Assembly (NCBI GenBank): GCA_021807105.1
Contig: JAKAPL010000012.1
Span: 1 to 64,000 of the forward strand
Direction of reading: 5' to 3'
Length of the DNA stretch: 64,000 nt
From: Myxococcales bacterium
GTDB lineage: Bacteria; Myxococcota; Myxococcia; Myxococcales; JAKAPL01
A model generated the notes under the pieces. The model saw nothing but the letters and a program-made list of their open reading frames with translations, made no database searches and was not told where the DNA came from. Shown in pieces: positions 18,311 to 27,923 of this stretch (positions within the stretch are counted from its first letter, which is position 1; each line of letters begins with the position of its first letter). Made by a program: the position numbers and the translations under genes.

Positions 18311-19513
18311 ATGGCCTTGAGCTTCGATTTCTCCGAGGAGCAGCAGCAGACCCGCGCCGCCACCGAGCGGCTCCTGCGGCGCTTCGAGTCGCGCCGCGAG
18401 GAACTGAAGCGGATGATTCTCAAGGAGCAGAGGTTTCCCCAGGAGATGTGGGACGCCTTCGCCGAGGCCGGCATCCTGGGAGCACTCGTCCCCGAGGAGT
18501 ACGGCGGCAGCAACGCCGGACTCCTGTCGATGGCGATCGCCCTCGAGGAGATGGGCGCCCACGGCTTCGGGTCCGCGCTCCTCATCCTGACGGCGATGGA
18601 CACCGCCTGCCTCGTGCGCAACGCGACCGAGGCGATGAAGAAGGAGGTGCTCCCCGAGGTGGCAGCGGGCAAGCTCAAGCTCTGCTTCGCGGTCACCGAG
18701 CCGAACGCCGGTTCGAACACCTTCCGGATCACCACCACGGCCAAGAAGACCGCGGACGGCAAGCATTACCGGCTCAACGGGGAGAAGACCTTCATCACCG
18801 GCGCCGACGTCGCCGACCGGATGCTGCTCGTCGTCCGGACGACGACGCTGGCCGAGTGCAAGGCCGCAGGGCTGCCCAAGGCCGTCGGCCTCTCGCTGCT
18901 GCTCATCGACCCGCACGGCCCCGGGATTACCCTGACCCCGCTGCCGACCCGCGGCATCGAGGGCTTCCGGCAGTTCAGCGTGGTCTTCGAGGACGCGCTC
19001 GTGCCCGCCGACACGCTCGTCGGCGAGCAGGACGGGGGCGCCATCGCCCTGTTCACCTCGCTCAACCCCGAGCGGATCCTCGCTGGCGCGCTCGCGGTCG
19101 GCCTCGCCCAGCACGTGAACAACAAGGCCGCCGCCTACGCGATGGACCGCAAGGTATTCGGGGACGAACCCATCGCCACCCACCAGGCCATCTCGCACCC
19201 GCTCGCCGAGATCCAGATCGAGATCGAGGCGACGAGAAATTTGGTGTACGAGGCCGCCTGGGCGTTCGACAAGGGGCTGGAGCCGGGCGAGGTCGGCTAC
19301 TACGCCAACTGCGCGAAGTTCAAGGCTGCGCGGCTCGCCCTCCACGCCGTGGACCGGGCGATCCAGACGCACGGTGGCGGCGGCTTCTCCGAGGACATGG
19401 GGATCATCTACTACTGGGAGAGCGTGCGTCTGCTGAAGACCGCGCCGATCACCGAGGAGATGATCCTGAACTACGTGGCCGAGCACAAGCTCGGCATGCC
19501 GCGCTCCTATTAG
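18311..19513 (+). CDS. Acyl-CoA dehydrogenase
   Basis: 400 aa; CFAVTEPNAGSNTFRITTTAKK; QTHGGGGFSEDMGIIYYWESVRLLKTAPITEEMILNYVAEHKLGMPRSY. Confidence 0.95.
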   Translation: MALSFDFSEEQQQTRAATERLLRRFESRREELKRMILKEQRFPQEMWDAFAEAGILGALVPEEYGGSNAGLLSMAIALEEMGAHGFGSALLILTAMDTACLVRNATEAMKKEVLPEVAAGKLKLCFAVTEPNAGSNTFRITTTAKKTADGKHYRLNGEKTFITGADVADRMLLVVRTTTLAECKAAGLPKAVGLSLLLIDPHGPGITLTPLPTRGIEGFRQFSVVFEDALVPADTLVGEQDGGAIALFTSLNPERILAGALAVGLAQHVNNKAAAYAMDRKVFGDEPIATHQAISHPLAEIQIEIEATRNLVYEAAWAFDKGLEPGEVGYYANCAKFKAARLALHAVDRAIQTHGGGGFSEDMGIIYYWESVRLLKTAPITEEMILNYVAEHKLGMPRSY

Positions 19514-19724
19514 CCCGTCTTATTCACGGTACGGCGTAGCGAGACGTTCGAGACCGCGAGCCGAGAAGGGCAAGCGAGAGCGACGACCGACGAGGCGTCG
19601 CGTGAAGCCCGCCGCAGGAGGTAAGGAGCGAGCAGCCCCCCCATGTCGTTGTAGGGGTGGCAAGCCCCCCCTTCGGGAGGCGCGGGATCGGACGCCGCAG
19701 CAGCCGGACCGTGAATAAGACGGG
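19514..19724 (+). mobile_element. Family-A MITE-like element, long form (211 bp), TSD ATTAG
   Basis: CCCGTCTTATTCACGG...CCGTGAATAAGACGGG perfect 16-bp TIRs; ATTAG at 19509-19513 and 19725-19729. Confidence 0.92.
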
Positions 19725-19767
19725 ATTAGGGAACCTCTCGAACCTCGCGAGGCACTCAGGACTCAGG

Positions 19768-21759
19768 CTACGGTCCCGGAATCTTCGTCTCGAAGCTCGC
19801 CAGGTAGGCACCCGCCTGTGCGCGCGCCGGCGGGAGGTAGCCGAACAGGGAGTGAGGCTGATCGACGGCCGGGTCGAGGCCATACTTCGCGAGATCCCAC
19901 TTCCAGATGCCGTTCACGCCGGCGGGGTCCTGGGAAGGCGCCGCGAGCGCCGGGAAGCCGAGGGCCGCGGCGAGCGCGTCGGTCGTCGCGTTCGGCATGA
20001 TCGTGTCTTCGAGCCCCTCGTCGATGAGCGCGTGCGCCGACGCGGGAAAGAACGCCGCGTGGTTGATCGGGTCGGCCGACTCGACGATCGCCTGGGCGAG
20101 GACCATCACGATCGGCAGCGCCGCCGAGAAGCCCGGTTCCAGCCCGCCGTCCGCCCCCACGTAGCCGAGGCCCAGCTCGGCGGAGAGCAGGAGATCAACC
20201 TCCGAGCCGAGCACCGGCGACTGCACGATGTCCGTGAGGCCGCCGCCGGGGACGAGCAGGACGCCGCCCTTCTGGCGCGGGTCCAGGGTGAGCAGCGATG
20301 CGCCCTCGACGCTCCCCATGCTCTGCCCGACGTAGGAGACCCGCGAGGGATCGATCGTCACGCCGTAACGACCGGGCGGCCAGGACGCGAGGAGCCGGGA
20401 GAGCTGCATCTCGTCGAAGATCATCTCGCGGACGTAGTCACGGGTGACGGACATGTCGTCGAGGTCGAAGAACGCGAGCGGGCTGCCGCGGCTCTGGTGG
20501 CTCGGCGCGTCGATGCCGATGCAGCCGTAACCGTTCTGGGCGAGGAACTCGGCCATCGCGAGGCAGAAGGTGGGCAGGACATCTCCGTTCCCGTCCTCGT
20601 GGATGCTGTTGCCGCCGCCGAGGCCGTGGCCGGCGACGACCATCGGCCAGCCCGCCTCCGGCATCCGGACCTTCGCCGGATCGGGAACGGCGAGCACGAA
20701 CTGCCGCGCCACCTGCCGGCCCGCGCCGGGATCCGCGACCGCGGCGGCCGTGAAGTGGCCCTGCTCGCCATCGCGCGCGTCGGCGAGCGTGACGTCGCCG
20801 ATGACCACCGTGCCCACGTCCGCCGGCGGATCCTCCCATCCCTCCGAGTAGAACCAGCCGGCGAGGACGTTCGCCACGCCGCCGTCCGCGTCGAAGACGC
20901 CCCGCGGGCACTGCTGGGAGAGAGACGCACCGGCGCAGCCAGCCGTCACCGGCGTCGCGGCGACCGTGACGGGGAGCGCTCCCGGCAGCGGCTTGGCCAC
21001 CCAGGAGGCGAGCGCCGCGAGATCGTGCCGGACGTCTTCCGTCGTGAAGAAGCTCGCGAAGACGATCGTGTCCGGGTCCGTGGAGAGCGCCGCGGCCACC
21101 TCCTTCACCGCGCTCGCTCCGCCGCCCTGCGCCCAGGCGTCGAAGTCCGGCGCGCGAACGAGCGGCGCTCCCGCCGCGAGCGCCGCCGAGGTCAGGACGA
21201 GCGCGTAGGGCGTCGCGGGTGAGAGCGGCGCTCCGGGCCGGACGAGCGCGTAGTCGAGGCCCGCGTCGTAGGTCACCCCGGGCGCGGCCTTTTCCGCCGC
21301 CGCGAGCGGGGCCAGCCGCACGAAGACGAACGCCGCCGAGAGGCTCGCCGCGTCGACGGGCCCCGAGAAGCGGACGAGCTGTCCGCCGTAGTTTCCGAAC
21401 CCGGAGACCGTCGCGAACGTCTGCCCGAGCCTGCCGAAGTAGCCGTCGAGCAGCGGATCGCCCTCGGTCTCGTCCGACGCGGGGAGGAAAGGCGTCCAGA
21501 AGCGCGGGCGCACGCCGTTGCCCCCGTCGGGGGAGGCGAGCCGGCCGTCGGGGAACGGGTTGTCGAGGCTCTCGGGGTCCTCGCTCCAGAGCGCGTGCGG
21601 CCCCCGCGGCGCGCCGGGGCTCCCGGCGTCGCTGCCGGCGTCGCTGCCGGCGTCGCCGGTCTCCCCGGCGAATGGGAGCGGCGCACCCGCCTTGGGCGAC
21701 CCGCAGGCAAGGAGTGTGGCGAACGTCAGCCAGGCGGGCCATCGAGACGACCGAGCCAT
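19768..21759 (-). CDS. Secreted alpha/beta-hydrolase-fold lipoprotein (lipase/esterase-like)
   Basis: 663 aa; lipobox-like LLACGS; GQSMGS nucleophile elbow. Confidence 0.75.
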   Translation of the reverse strand: MARSSRWPAWLTFATLLACGSPKAGAPLPFAGETGDAGSDAGSDAGSPGAPRGPHALWSEDPESLDNPFPDGRLASPDGGNGVRPRFWTPFLPASDETEGDPLLDGYFGRLGQTFATVSGFGNYGGQLVRFSGPVDAASLSAAFVFVRLAPLAAAEKAAPGVTYDAGLDYALVRPGAPLSPATPYALVLTSAALAAGAPLVRAPDFDAWAQGGGASAVKEVAAALSTDPDTIVFASFFTTEDVRHDLAALASWVAKPLPGALPVTVAATPVTAGCAGASLSQQCPRGVFDADGGVANVLAGWFYSEGWEDPPADVGTVVIGDVTLADARDGEQGHFTAAAVADPGAGRQVARQFVLAVPDPAKVRMPEAGWPMVVAGHGLGGGNSIHEDGNGDVLPTFCLAMAEFLAQNGYGCIGIDAPSHQSRGSPLAFFDLDDMSVTRDYVREMIFDEMQLSRLLASWPPGRYGVTIDPSRVSYVGQSMGSVEGASLLTLDPRQKGGVLLVPGGGLTDIVQSPVLGSEVDLLLSAELGLGYVGADGGLEPGFSAALPIVMVLAQAIVESADPINHAAFFPASAHALIDEGLEDTIMPNATTDALAAALGFPALAAPSQDPAGVNGIWKWDLAKYGLDPAVDQPHSLFGYLPPARAQAGAYLASFETKIPGP

Positions 21760-22031
21760 GATCGCTTAAACTAGCCTGCCTGTCGGGCGAACCGCAATCG
21801 TGTCGCCGGCCGCGGGGAGGAGACGTCCCGCCGCCGGAGCCCGGGACCAGGCATCCCCTCCCCATCGGCTCCTCGCCGCCCGAACGGAGGGGGGATGCCC
21901 CCGTCTCGGGAACCCCGGCGCGCACCCCTTCCGCCGTGGTACGCTGGTTCACCGCGGACGAGGAGACCGCCCGGCCAGCCGGCTGCGCCCTATCTTCATC
22001 CGCGGAATTGAGCGCGGCCCGATCCTACCCC

Positions 22032-22802
22032 ATGCCCCTCGACGATCTCGTCAAGAGCGCCATCGCGACCGCCCTGGCCGGGGGGCGGGTCGCGCTCGCC
22101 CACTTCCGCGATCCCAACCTCCAGGTGGAGACCAAGGCCGACGGTACGCCCGTGACCGAGGGCGACCTGCGCGCCGAGGAGGCGGCGCTCTCCGTGCTGC
22201 GCGGCCTCCATCCCGGCCACGCCATCCTCACCGAGGAGACCGGCGAGCGCGCGGGCGACCCCGGCCACCGCTGGACGCTCGACCCGATCGACGGCACGCG
22301 CAGCTATTGCCGCGGCCTCTGTGCGTGGGCGACCCTCGTCGGCCTCGTCGTCGACGGCGAGCCGACGGTCGGCGCCGTCTACGCGCCCGCGCTGGATCAG
22401 CTCGCCGTCGCCTGGCGCGGCGGCGGCGCGTGGCTCAACGGCCAGCCCATCCGGGTGAGCGACCGCGCGCGCGTCGAGGACGCCGTCCTCTCCATCGGCT
22501 CGCTCGACCTGCTCCCCGGCCTCCCCTGGGGCGAGCGTGCCTTCCGGCTCATGGGCCGCGCCTTCGCCTGCCGCGGCTTCTCCGACGCCATCGCCCACCT
22601 CGAGGTCGCGCGCGGCCACGCCGACGCGATGATCGACCCGCGCGGCAAGCCCTGGGACTTCGCGCCCATCGCCATCCTGATCCGCGAGGCCGGCGGACGC
22701 TTCACCTCGCTCTCCGGAGACCCCGGCTTCGATCAGGGCGACGCCCTCGTCTCGAACGGCGCCCTGCACGACGAGCTCCTGCGCGCGCTCGCGGCGGGTT
22801 GA
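22032..22802 (+). CDS. Inositol monophosphatase family (histidinol-phosphatase HisN-like)
   Basis: TEETGERAGDPGHRWTLDPIDGTRSYCRG; GGRFTSLSGDPGFDQGDALVSNG. Confidence 0.9.
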   Translation: MPLDDLVKSAIATALAGGRVALAHFRDPNLQVETKADGTPVTEGDLRAEEAALSVLRGLHPGHAILTEETGERAGDPGHRWTLDPIDGTRSYCRGLCAWATLVGLVVDGEPTVGAVYAPALDQLAVAWRGGGAWLNGQPIRVSDRARVEDAVLSIGSLDLLPGLPWGERAFRLMGRAFACRGFSDAIAHLEVARGHADAMIDPRGKPWDFAPIAILIREAGGRFTSLSGDPGFDQGDALVSNGALHDELLRALAAG

Positions 22803-22971
22803 CGCGCGGGACCGACCCCTTCCCGGCGGTCCGGACGCCGCGGCGCGGCGGCGGGCCTCGGACAACGTCGCGGGAGCCCCTGCGCGGCAGGATCCGTTCC
22901 TGTTCCCTTCCCGAGCAACGTTCCCGAGGTCCCGTGCCCGATGGGGTATACTCGCCTCGCCCTCGGCCGCC

Positions 22972-23409
22972 ATGCGCCCCATCGCCCTCGTCCTCCTCGC
23001 CGTCGCTGCCTGCGGTCCTCCCGCGGCCCCGGCCGTCTCGACCGTGCGGCCGCCGGTCGGGGCCATGAGCGGCGGCGGCGGGAGCGGGAGCAGGGGCGGC
23101 GGGAGCAAGAGCTTCGAGTGCAAGGAGAAGACGGGCTGCACGGTCACCGTCTCTGGACAACCCACCGCGGTCGCTTACGGATCCTACGCCCCCGTGGCCT
23201 GCGGCCCCGGCATCGTCGTCCTCGGCTGCGGATGTGGCTACGTGGCTCCGGCCTCCTGCGGCTGCGGCCCGGTCACGACGCCGCTCCCCTCCTGCAGCCC
23301 CGCCCCTCCGCCCTCGTGCGGCGGCGGGCCTGCGTGCGGCTCGGCCGGCTCCTGCGGCGGCGGCTGCGGCGGCTCCGGCTGCGGCGGCGGCTGCGGCGGC
23401 TGCGCCTGA
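22972..23409 (+). CDS. Cys/Gly-rich putative lipoprotein
   Basis: 145 aa; signal LLAVAACGPP; C-terminal CGSAGSCGGGCGGSGCGGGCGGCA. Confidence 0.6.
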   Translation: MRPIALVLLAVAACGPPAAPAVSTVRPPVGAMSGGGGSGSRGGGSKSFECKEKTGCTVTVSGQPTAVAYGSYAPVACGPGIVVLGCGCGYVAPASCGCGPVTTPLPSCSPAPPPSCGGGPACGSAGSCGGGCGGSGCGGGCGGCA

Positions 23410-23459
23410 CCCTCGGCCTTCGGGCGCGGTGCATAGCTTCGCGGGCGAGGGAGATCCCC

Positions 23460-24461
23460 ATGCGGGCGAACGCCGCCCTCGCCATCCTCGGGCTTCTCAT
23501 CGCGCCGGCCGCGCGCGCCACCGTGGTCATCAAGCTCGCGAGCCTCGCGCCGCGCGGGTCGGCGTACTCGGAGAGCCTCGAGGAGATGGCGCTGGACTTT
23601 CGCGCCCTCTCGGGCGGCGCGGTCGAGTTGCGGCTCTACCTCGACGGCGTCGCCGGCAGCGAGGAGGACATGGTCCGCAAGATGGGAGTGGGCCAGATTC
23701 AGGCCGCCTCGCTGACCACGATCGGCATGCACGACATCGCGCCCGAGCCGGAGGCGCTCACCGTGCCCGGGCTCATCCGCACGCCCGGCGAGTTCGACTA
23801 CGTGCTCGCACACGTGCAGGGGCGCCTCAACGCCGCGCTCGCCGCCCGCGGGTTCGTCGCGATCGGCTGGGCGGAGGTCGGGACGGCGCGGTTCTTCTCG
23901 ACGTTCCCCTTGCGCGAGCCCGCCGACGCCGCCAAGGCGCGCATCTACTGCTGGCAGGGCGACCCCGGGATGGCCCGGGCCTGGCAGGCGCTCGGCTTCT
24001 CGCCGGTCGTCCTCGCCCCGTCCGACATCCTGCCCGCGCTCGCCAGCGGGATGATCAACGCGGTCGCCGAGCCGCCGCTCTTCCCCTTCGTCTCGCGCTC
24101 GTTCGAGAGGACCCACCACATGCTCGACTTCGACTGGGCGCTCGTCTCGGGGGCGACGGTCGTCCGCGGGGAGACCTGGGCGCGGATCCCGGCCGCCCTG
24201 CGGCCCGCCCTCGCGCGGGCGGCCGTCCTGGCCGGGCGGCGGATGTCCGAGCGGGCGCTCGCCCTCGACGAGCAGGCGGTCCGCGAGATGCGCGTCCAGG
24301 GCCTCACGGTGGACGAGCCCGCGAGCGTCGCCGACTGGCAGGGGTTCGCGGCCCGGAGCTGGCCTTCCTTGCGCGGCCGCGTGATCCCCGCCGATCTCTT
24401 CGATCGGATCGAGACGCTCGTCGGCGAGTGGCGCGCCGCGCACCCCGACCACGCCCGGTGA
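23460..24461 (+). CDS. TRAP transporter DctP-type solute-binding protein
   Basis: VVIKLASLAPRGSAYSESLEEMALDFRALSGGAVELRLYLDGVAGSEEDMVRKM. Confidence 0.88.
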   Translation: MRANAALAILGLLIAPAARATVVIKLASLAPRGSAYSESLEEMALDFRALSGGAVELRLYLDGVAGSEEDMVRKMGVGQIQAASLTTIGMHDIAPEPEALTVPGLIRTPGEFDYVLAHVQGRLNAALAARGFVAIGWAEVGTARFFSTFPLREPADAAKARIYCWQGDPGMARAWQALGFSPVVLAPSDILPALASGMINAVAEPPLFPFVSRSFERTHHMLDFDWALVSGATVVRGETWARIPAALRPALARAAVLAGRRMSERALALDEQAVREMRVQGLTVDEPASVADWQGFAARSWPSLRGRVIPADLFDRIETLVGEWRAAHPDHAR

Positions 24462-24623
24462 TCGACGGCCGGCGACCTCCGGGAGCCGGGTAACGCCGTA
24501 AGGTGGGCGCGAAGCCCCCCGCCAGGGGACCGCCGCGAGGCCGTCCGGACCTCGTGGCGCGGGGGAGCGGCGAGGCGGCGCCGGGCGATGGCCTTCGGGG
24601 GCCGGGCTGCGTAGACTCCCGCC

Positions 24624-25604
24624 ATGCGCGCGGTCGTGTTCGACAAGGCCGGGGGCCCCGAGGTCCTGCGGCTCGCGGAGATCGAGCCACCCGAGCCGGC
24701 GGCGGGCGAGGTCCGGGTCGCGGTGCGCGCGGCCGGCCTCAACCGCGCCGATCTCCTCCAGCGGCTCGGACTCTATCCGGCCCCGGCAGGGGCGCGAAGC
24801 GACGTCCTCGGCCTGGAGTTCGCGGGCGAGGTCGAGCGGACGGGGCCAGGCAGCCGCGCGTGGAAGATCGGCGACCGGGTGATGGCCATCACGTCGGGCG
24901 CGGCCCAGGCGGAGCTCTGCATCTGCCACGAGCGAATGCTGCTGCCGATCCCCGCGAAGCTCTCCTTCGAGGAGGCGGCCGCCGTCCCGGAGGCGTTCAT
25001 CACCGCGCACGACGCGCTATTCCGGCTGGGCGGCCTCGGCGTCGGGGAGGCCGTCCTCATCCACGCGGCCGGCAGCGGCGTCGGCACGGCCGCCATCCAG
25101 CTCGCGCGCGCGGCCTCGTGCCTGACGATCGGCACCTCCCGGACGCCCGCGAAGATCGAACGCGCGCGACCGCTCGGGCTCGACCACGGGCTCGTGGTCG
25201 CGGGCGGCCAGTTCTCGAAGCGCGTCCTCGAGCTGACCGCTGGGCACGGCGTGGCGGTCGCCGCCGATTTCGTGGGCGCGGCCTACCTCGAGGAGAACCT
25301 CGACGCGCTGGCCCAAGGCGGGCGGCTCGTGGTCATCGGCCTGCTCGGCGGGGCGCGGGGCGAGGTGGACCTCGGCCGGCTGCTCTCACGCCGGCTGCAG
25401 ATCGCCGGGACGACCCTGCGCGGGCGGCCCCTGGAGGAGAAGATCGCCGCCACGCAGGCCTTCGCCCGCGAGGGGCTCCCGCTCCTGGAGCGGGGCCGGG
25501 TCAGGCCGGTCGTCGACCGCGTCTTCCCGCTCGCCCAGGTGCGCGCCGCCCACGAACTGCTCGGCAAGAACGAGGTCTTCGGCAAGCTCGTGCTGCGGTT
25601 CTGA
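24624..25604 (+). CDS. Quinone oxidoreductase-like zinc-type alcohol dehydrogenase (MDR)
   Basis: 326 aa; AAGLNRADLLQRLGLYPAPAG; VLIHAAGSGVGTAAIQLARA. Confidence 0.93.
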   Translation: MRAVVFDKAGGPEVLRLAEIEPPEPAAGEVRVAVRAAGLNRADLLQRLGLYPAPAGARSDVLGLEFAGEVERTGPGSRAWKIGDRVMAITSGAAQAELCICHERMLLPIPAKLSFEEAAAVPEAFITAHDALFRLGGLGVGEAVLIHAAGSGVGTAAIQLARAASCLTIGTSRTPAKIERARPLGLDHGLVVAGGQFSKRVLELTAGHGVAVAADFVGAAYLEENLDALAQGGRLVVIGLLGGARGEVDLGRLLSRRLQIAGTTLRGRPLEEKIAATQAFAREGLPLLERGRVRPVVDRVFPLAQVRAAHELLGKNEVFGKLVLRF

Positions 25605-25793
25605 TCCGCCGTCGAGAACGCCCGGTCCCACGGAGGGTCCGCGTCCGGTTCCCTTCGATTGTTCCGGGAGTTGTCAACGAGTTGCCCGCCCGCGAGACGG
25701 ATGCAATCGCGCACGCAGAAGGCCGCACGCGCACGGAAGGCCGCGAATCCAGAGGCCCCGTCTTTTCTCCACGCTCCAGGGGCGACGGGCCAG

Positions 25794-25818
25794 CCAACTT
25801 CCGAACTGCGGAAGTTGG
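25794..25818. terminator. Putative bidirectional terminator hairpin CCAACTTCCG-AACTG-CGGAAGTTGG
   Basis: Perfect 10-bp stem, 5-nt loop, between convergent genes, adjacent to the stop at 25820; no U-tract. Confidence 0.6.
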
Positions 25819-25819
25819 G

Positions 25820-26395
25820 CTAGCGCGCCGTGACGACCGCCTGCACGATGGTGGAGGCGGCCGTGGCGTCCTTGACCCTGGTTTCGCGAGGGCGCTCGAC
25901 GACGAGCCGGTAGTCACCCGCCGCGAGGTCCCCCACCCCGACCCACTGGGTCGTGCCATCCTCCGCGAGCGACGGCGTACAGGCGGTCCGCCCGCCAAAG
26001 ACGCGCCCTTTGATCGCCTGGTAGCCGTCCCACTGTGCCGGGGTCATCACCATGACGTTGACCGGCCTGGGCGAGGCCGTCAGCGAGACCTCGACGTGCG
26101 CCGCCTGCACGAGCGTGAAGGCGTGGTCCCCGACGTCCCCCTCCGCCAGCTCGAATTGCTGCGAGAGAACCGTCCGGCGGCCGGTGAGGCTCGCGTTGCG
26201 CGCCCCCAGGCGGTCGTGCAGCCCGCTGAAGAGGGTGACGACCTTGTAGGCGACGAAGAGGGCGACGAGGGCGGCGGCGACGTTGCGGACCAAAGGCCAG
26301 GTCGGCCGCCAGGAATCGGTCGCGCGCGGGATGGCCGGGACGGCCCGGAGTCCTTCCGGCTTCGGCCACCCTCGGGACGGTCGTCGCGTCGCCAT
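25820..26395 (-). CDS. Membrane-anchored hypothetical protein
   Basis: 191 aa, one TM segment then an extracytoplasmic domain. Confidence 0.6.
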   Translation of the reverse strand: MATRRPSRGWPKPEGLRAVPAIPRATDSWRPTWPLVRNVAAALVALFVAYKVVTLFSGLHDRLGARNASLTGRRTVLSQQFELAEGDVGDHAFTLVQAAHVEVSLTASPRPVNVMVMTPAQWDGYQAIKGRVFGGRTACTPSLAEDGTTQWVGVGDLAAGDYRLVVERPRETRVKDATAASTIVQAVVTAR

Positions 26396-26507
26396 GGGAC
26401 GAAGAGTTTGTACGGCGAAGGGGCAGAACGCGTCAAGGGATCAGGGCGAGGAGCCCGAGGGCCACGGGCAAAGTCGCGGCGCGCGAACCTGGCTATGAGG
26501 AATCCAT

Positions 26508-26543
26508 GAAACCAGGAGGTTTTCTTCCTGCCTTCCTGGTTTC
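26508..26543. repeat. Inverted repeat GAAACCAGGA...TCCTGGTTTC
   Basis: Perfect 10-bp arms, 16-nt loop, upstream of array 2. Confidence 0.6.
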
Positions 26544-26659
26544 CTCATCCAAGTTTCGCTCGCTGCACGACTTGGCCGGGGCCCTGGCGAGGAGCCACGC
26601 CATGTTTCTTGAGCCATCCGCTCGATCCCTGGACCCGTTCCGGCTCCCCTTCCTGCCCT

Positions 26660-26785
26660 CCGATCGGAGCCCTGGAAGCTGCGATCGGTGCCCTGGGAGC
26701 TGCGATCGAAGGCTTGGAGGCTGCGACGGAAGGCTTGGAGGCTGCGGACGGGGCCCTGGAAGCTTTCGATCGGAGACCCGGTTCC
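26660..26785. repeat. 21-bp tandem repeat array 2 (consensus about GCCCTGGAAGCTGCGATCGGA), about 5-6 units
   Basis: Heptad translation ALEAAIGALGAAIEGLEAATEGLEAADGALEAFDR. Confidence 0.8.
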
Positions 26786-26820
26786 CGGCCTCGGCGGCCC
26801 TTTGGGGGGCAACGACACGC

Positions 26821-26838
26821 GGGGGGGGGGGGGGGGGG
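26821..26838. repeat. Homopolymer G18 tract
   Basis: 18 consecutive G in the given sequence. Confidence 0.85.
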
Positions 26839-26923
26839 CGAAACTTGGGTCAGCTCGACATCAGGGCAGCCGGGCTCGCGGCGTCTTGCGCTCGGCGCGC
26901 GGGCCGTGGTCGGATGCGCAGCC

Positions 26924-27841
26924 ATGGACGAGTGGGAGGCCATCGGACGGTTTACCGGCCGCTTCCGCGGCGGAGCGGGACTACGCCTCGGGCCGGGCGA
27001 CGACTGCGCGCTCCTCGCCCCCACGCCAGGCCGCGACCTGTGCGCGACCACGGACGCCGTCGTCGAAGGGGTGCACTTCGGGCCGGCCTTCACGCCGGAG
27101 GAGGTCGGCCACAAGGCGCTCGCGGTCAACCTCTCGGACCTCGCGGCGATGGGGGCGCGGCCCCGCTGGTTCCTCGTCGCGATCGCGCTGCCCGCCGGGC
27201 CCCACCCGCGGCTCGTCGATGGCCTGGCGAGGGGGATGGCGGCGCTCGCGCGCCGCTTCTCCTGCGTGCTCGCGGGAGGGAACTTCAGCCGCGGGCCCGG
27301 CCTCGCCGTCACCGTCACCGCGCTGGGAGAGGTCGCCGCTGGGACGGCCCTGCGGCGCGACGGCCTCGCGCCCGGCCACCTGCTCGCGGTCACGGGGACG
27401 CTCGGCGCCGCGGCCCTCGCGCTCCAGCGCGCCCGCCCCGGGCGAGCGCAACGCCGTCCCGAGCCGCGCGTGGCCGCCGGCCTCGCCGCCCGCGCCATCG
27501 CCCGCGCGGCGATCGACCTGTCGGACGGGCTCGCGGGCGACCTGCGCCACATGTGCGCCGCGTCGGGCTGCGGCGCCGAGGTCTGGGAGGACCGGCTCCC
27601 GATGGCCCGCGGCGTGCGCGGCCGTCCCGACGCGCTCGATCTCTGCCTCTCGGGCGGCGAGGACTACGAGCTGCTCTTCGGCGTCGCCGAGCATGACTGG
27701 CCCCAGCTCCGCCGGCGCGTGGCGGCCACGGGCACCCCGATCGCCCTCATCGGCCGCGCCACGACGGGCGGCCTCCGCCTCGCCCGCGCCGAGGGGGCCG
27801 CGGCGCGTCCGCTCCCCGCCGGGGGCTTCAGCCACTTCTGA
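26924..27841 (+). CDS. thiL: Thiamine-monophosphate kinase
   Basis: LGPGDDCALLAPTPGRDLCATTDAVVEGVHF; KALAVNLSDLAAMGARPRWFLVAIALP; DLSDGLAGDLRHM. Confidence 0.93.
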   Translation: MDEWEAIGRFTGRFRGGAGLRLGPGDDCALLAPTPGRDLCATTDAVVEGVHFGPAFTPEEVGHKALAVNLSDLAAMGARPRWFLVAIALPAGPHPRLVDGLARGMAALARRFSCVLAGGNFSRGPGLAVTVTALGEVAAGTALRRDGLAPGHLLAVTGTLGAAALALQRARPGRAQRRPEPRVAAGLAARAIARAAIDLSDGLAGDLRHMCAASGCGAEVWEDRLPMARGVRGRPDALDLCLSGGEDYELLFGVAEHDWPQLRRRVAATGTPIALIGRATTGGLRLARAEGAAARPLPAGGFSHF

Positions 27842-27923
27842 TCCACCGGGGAGCTCGTCTTCGCGGCAGGCCCACCGCGAGCCGTGTTCGCCGCGTGGGC
27901 GCGTTCTGGTATCGTCCCGCCCG

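Noticed and set aside
17873-19486. 537-aa minus ORF opposite SCP2 and acyl-CoA dehydrogenase
   Set aside because: Antisense shadow; real domains are on the plus strand
23460-24461. Complete TRAP transporter
   Set aside because: Only the DctP-like binding protein is present; no DctQ/DctM in the neighbourhood
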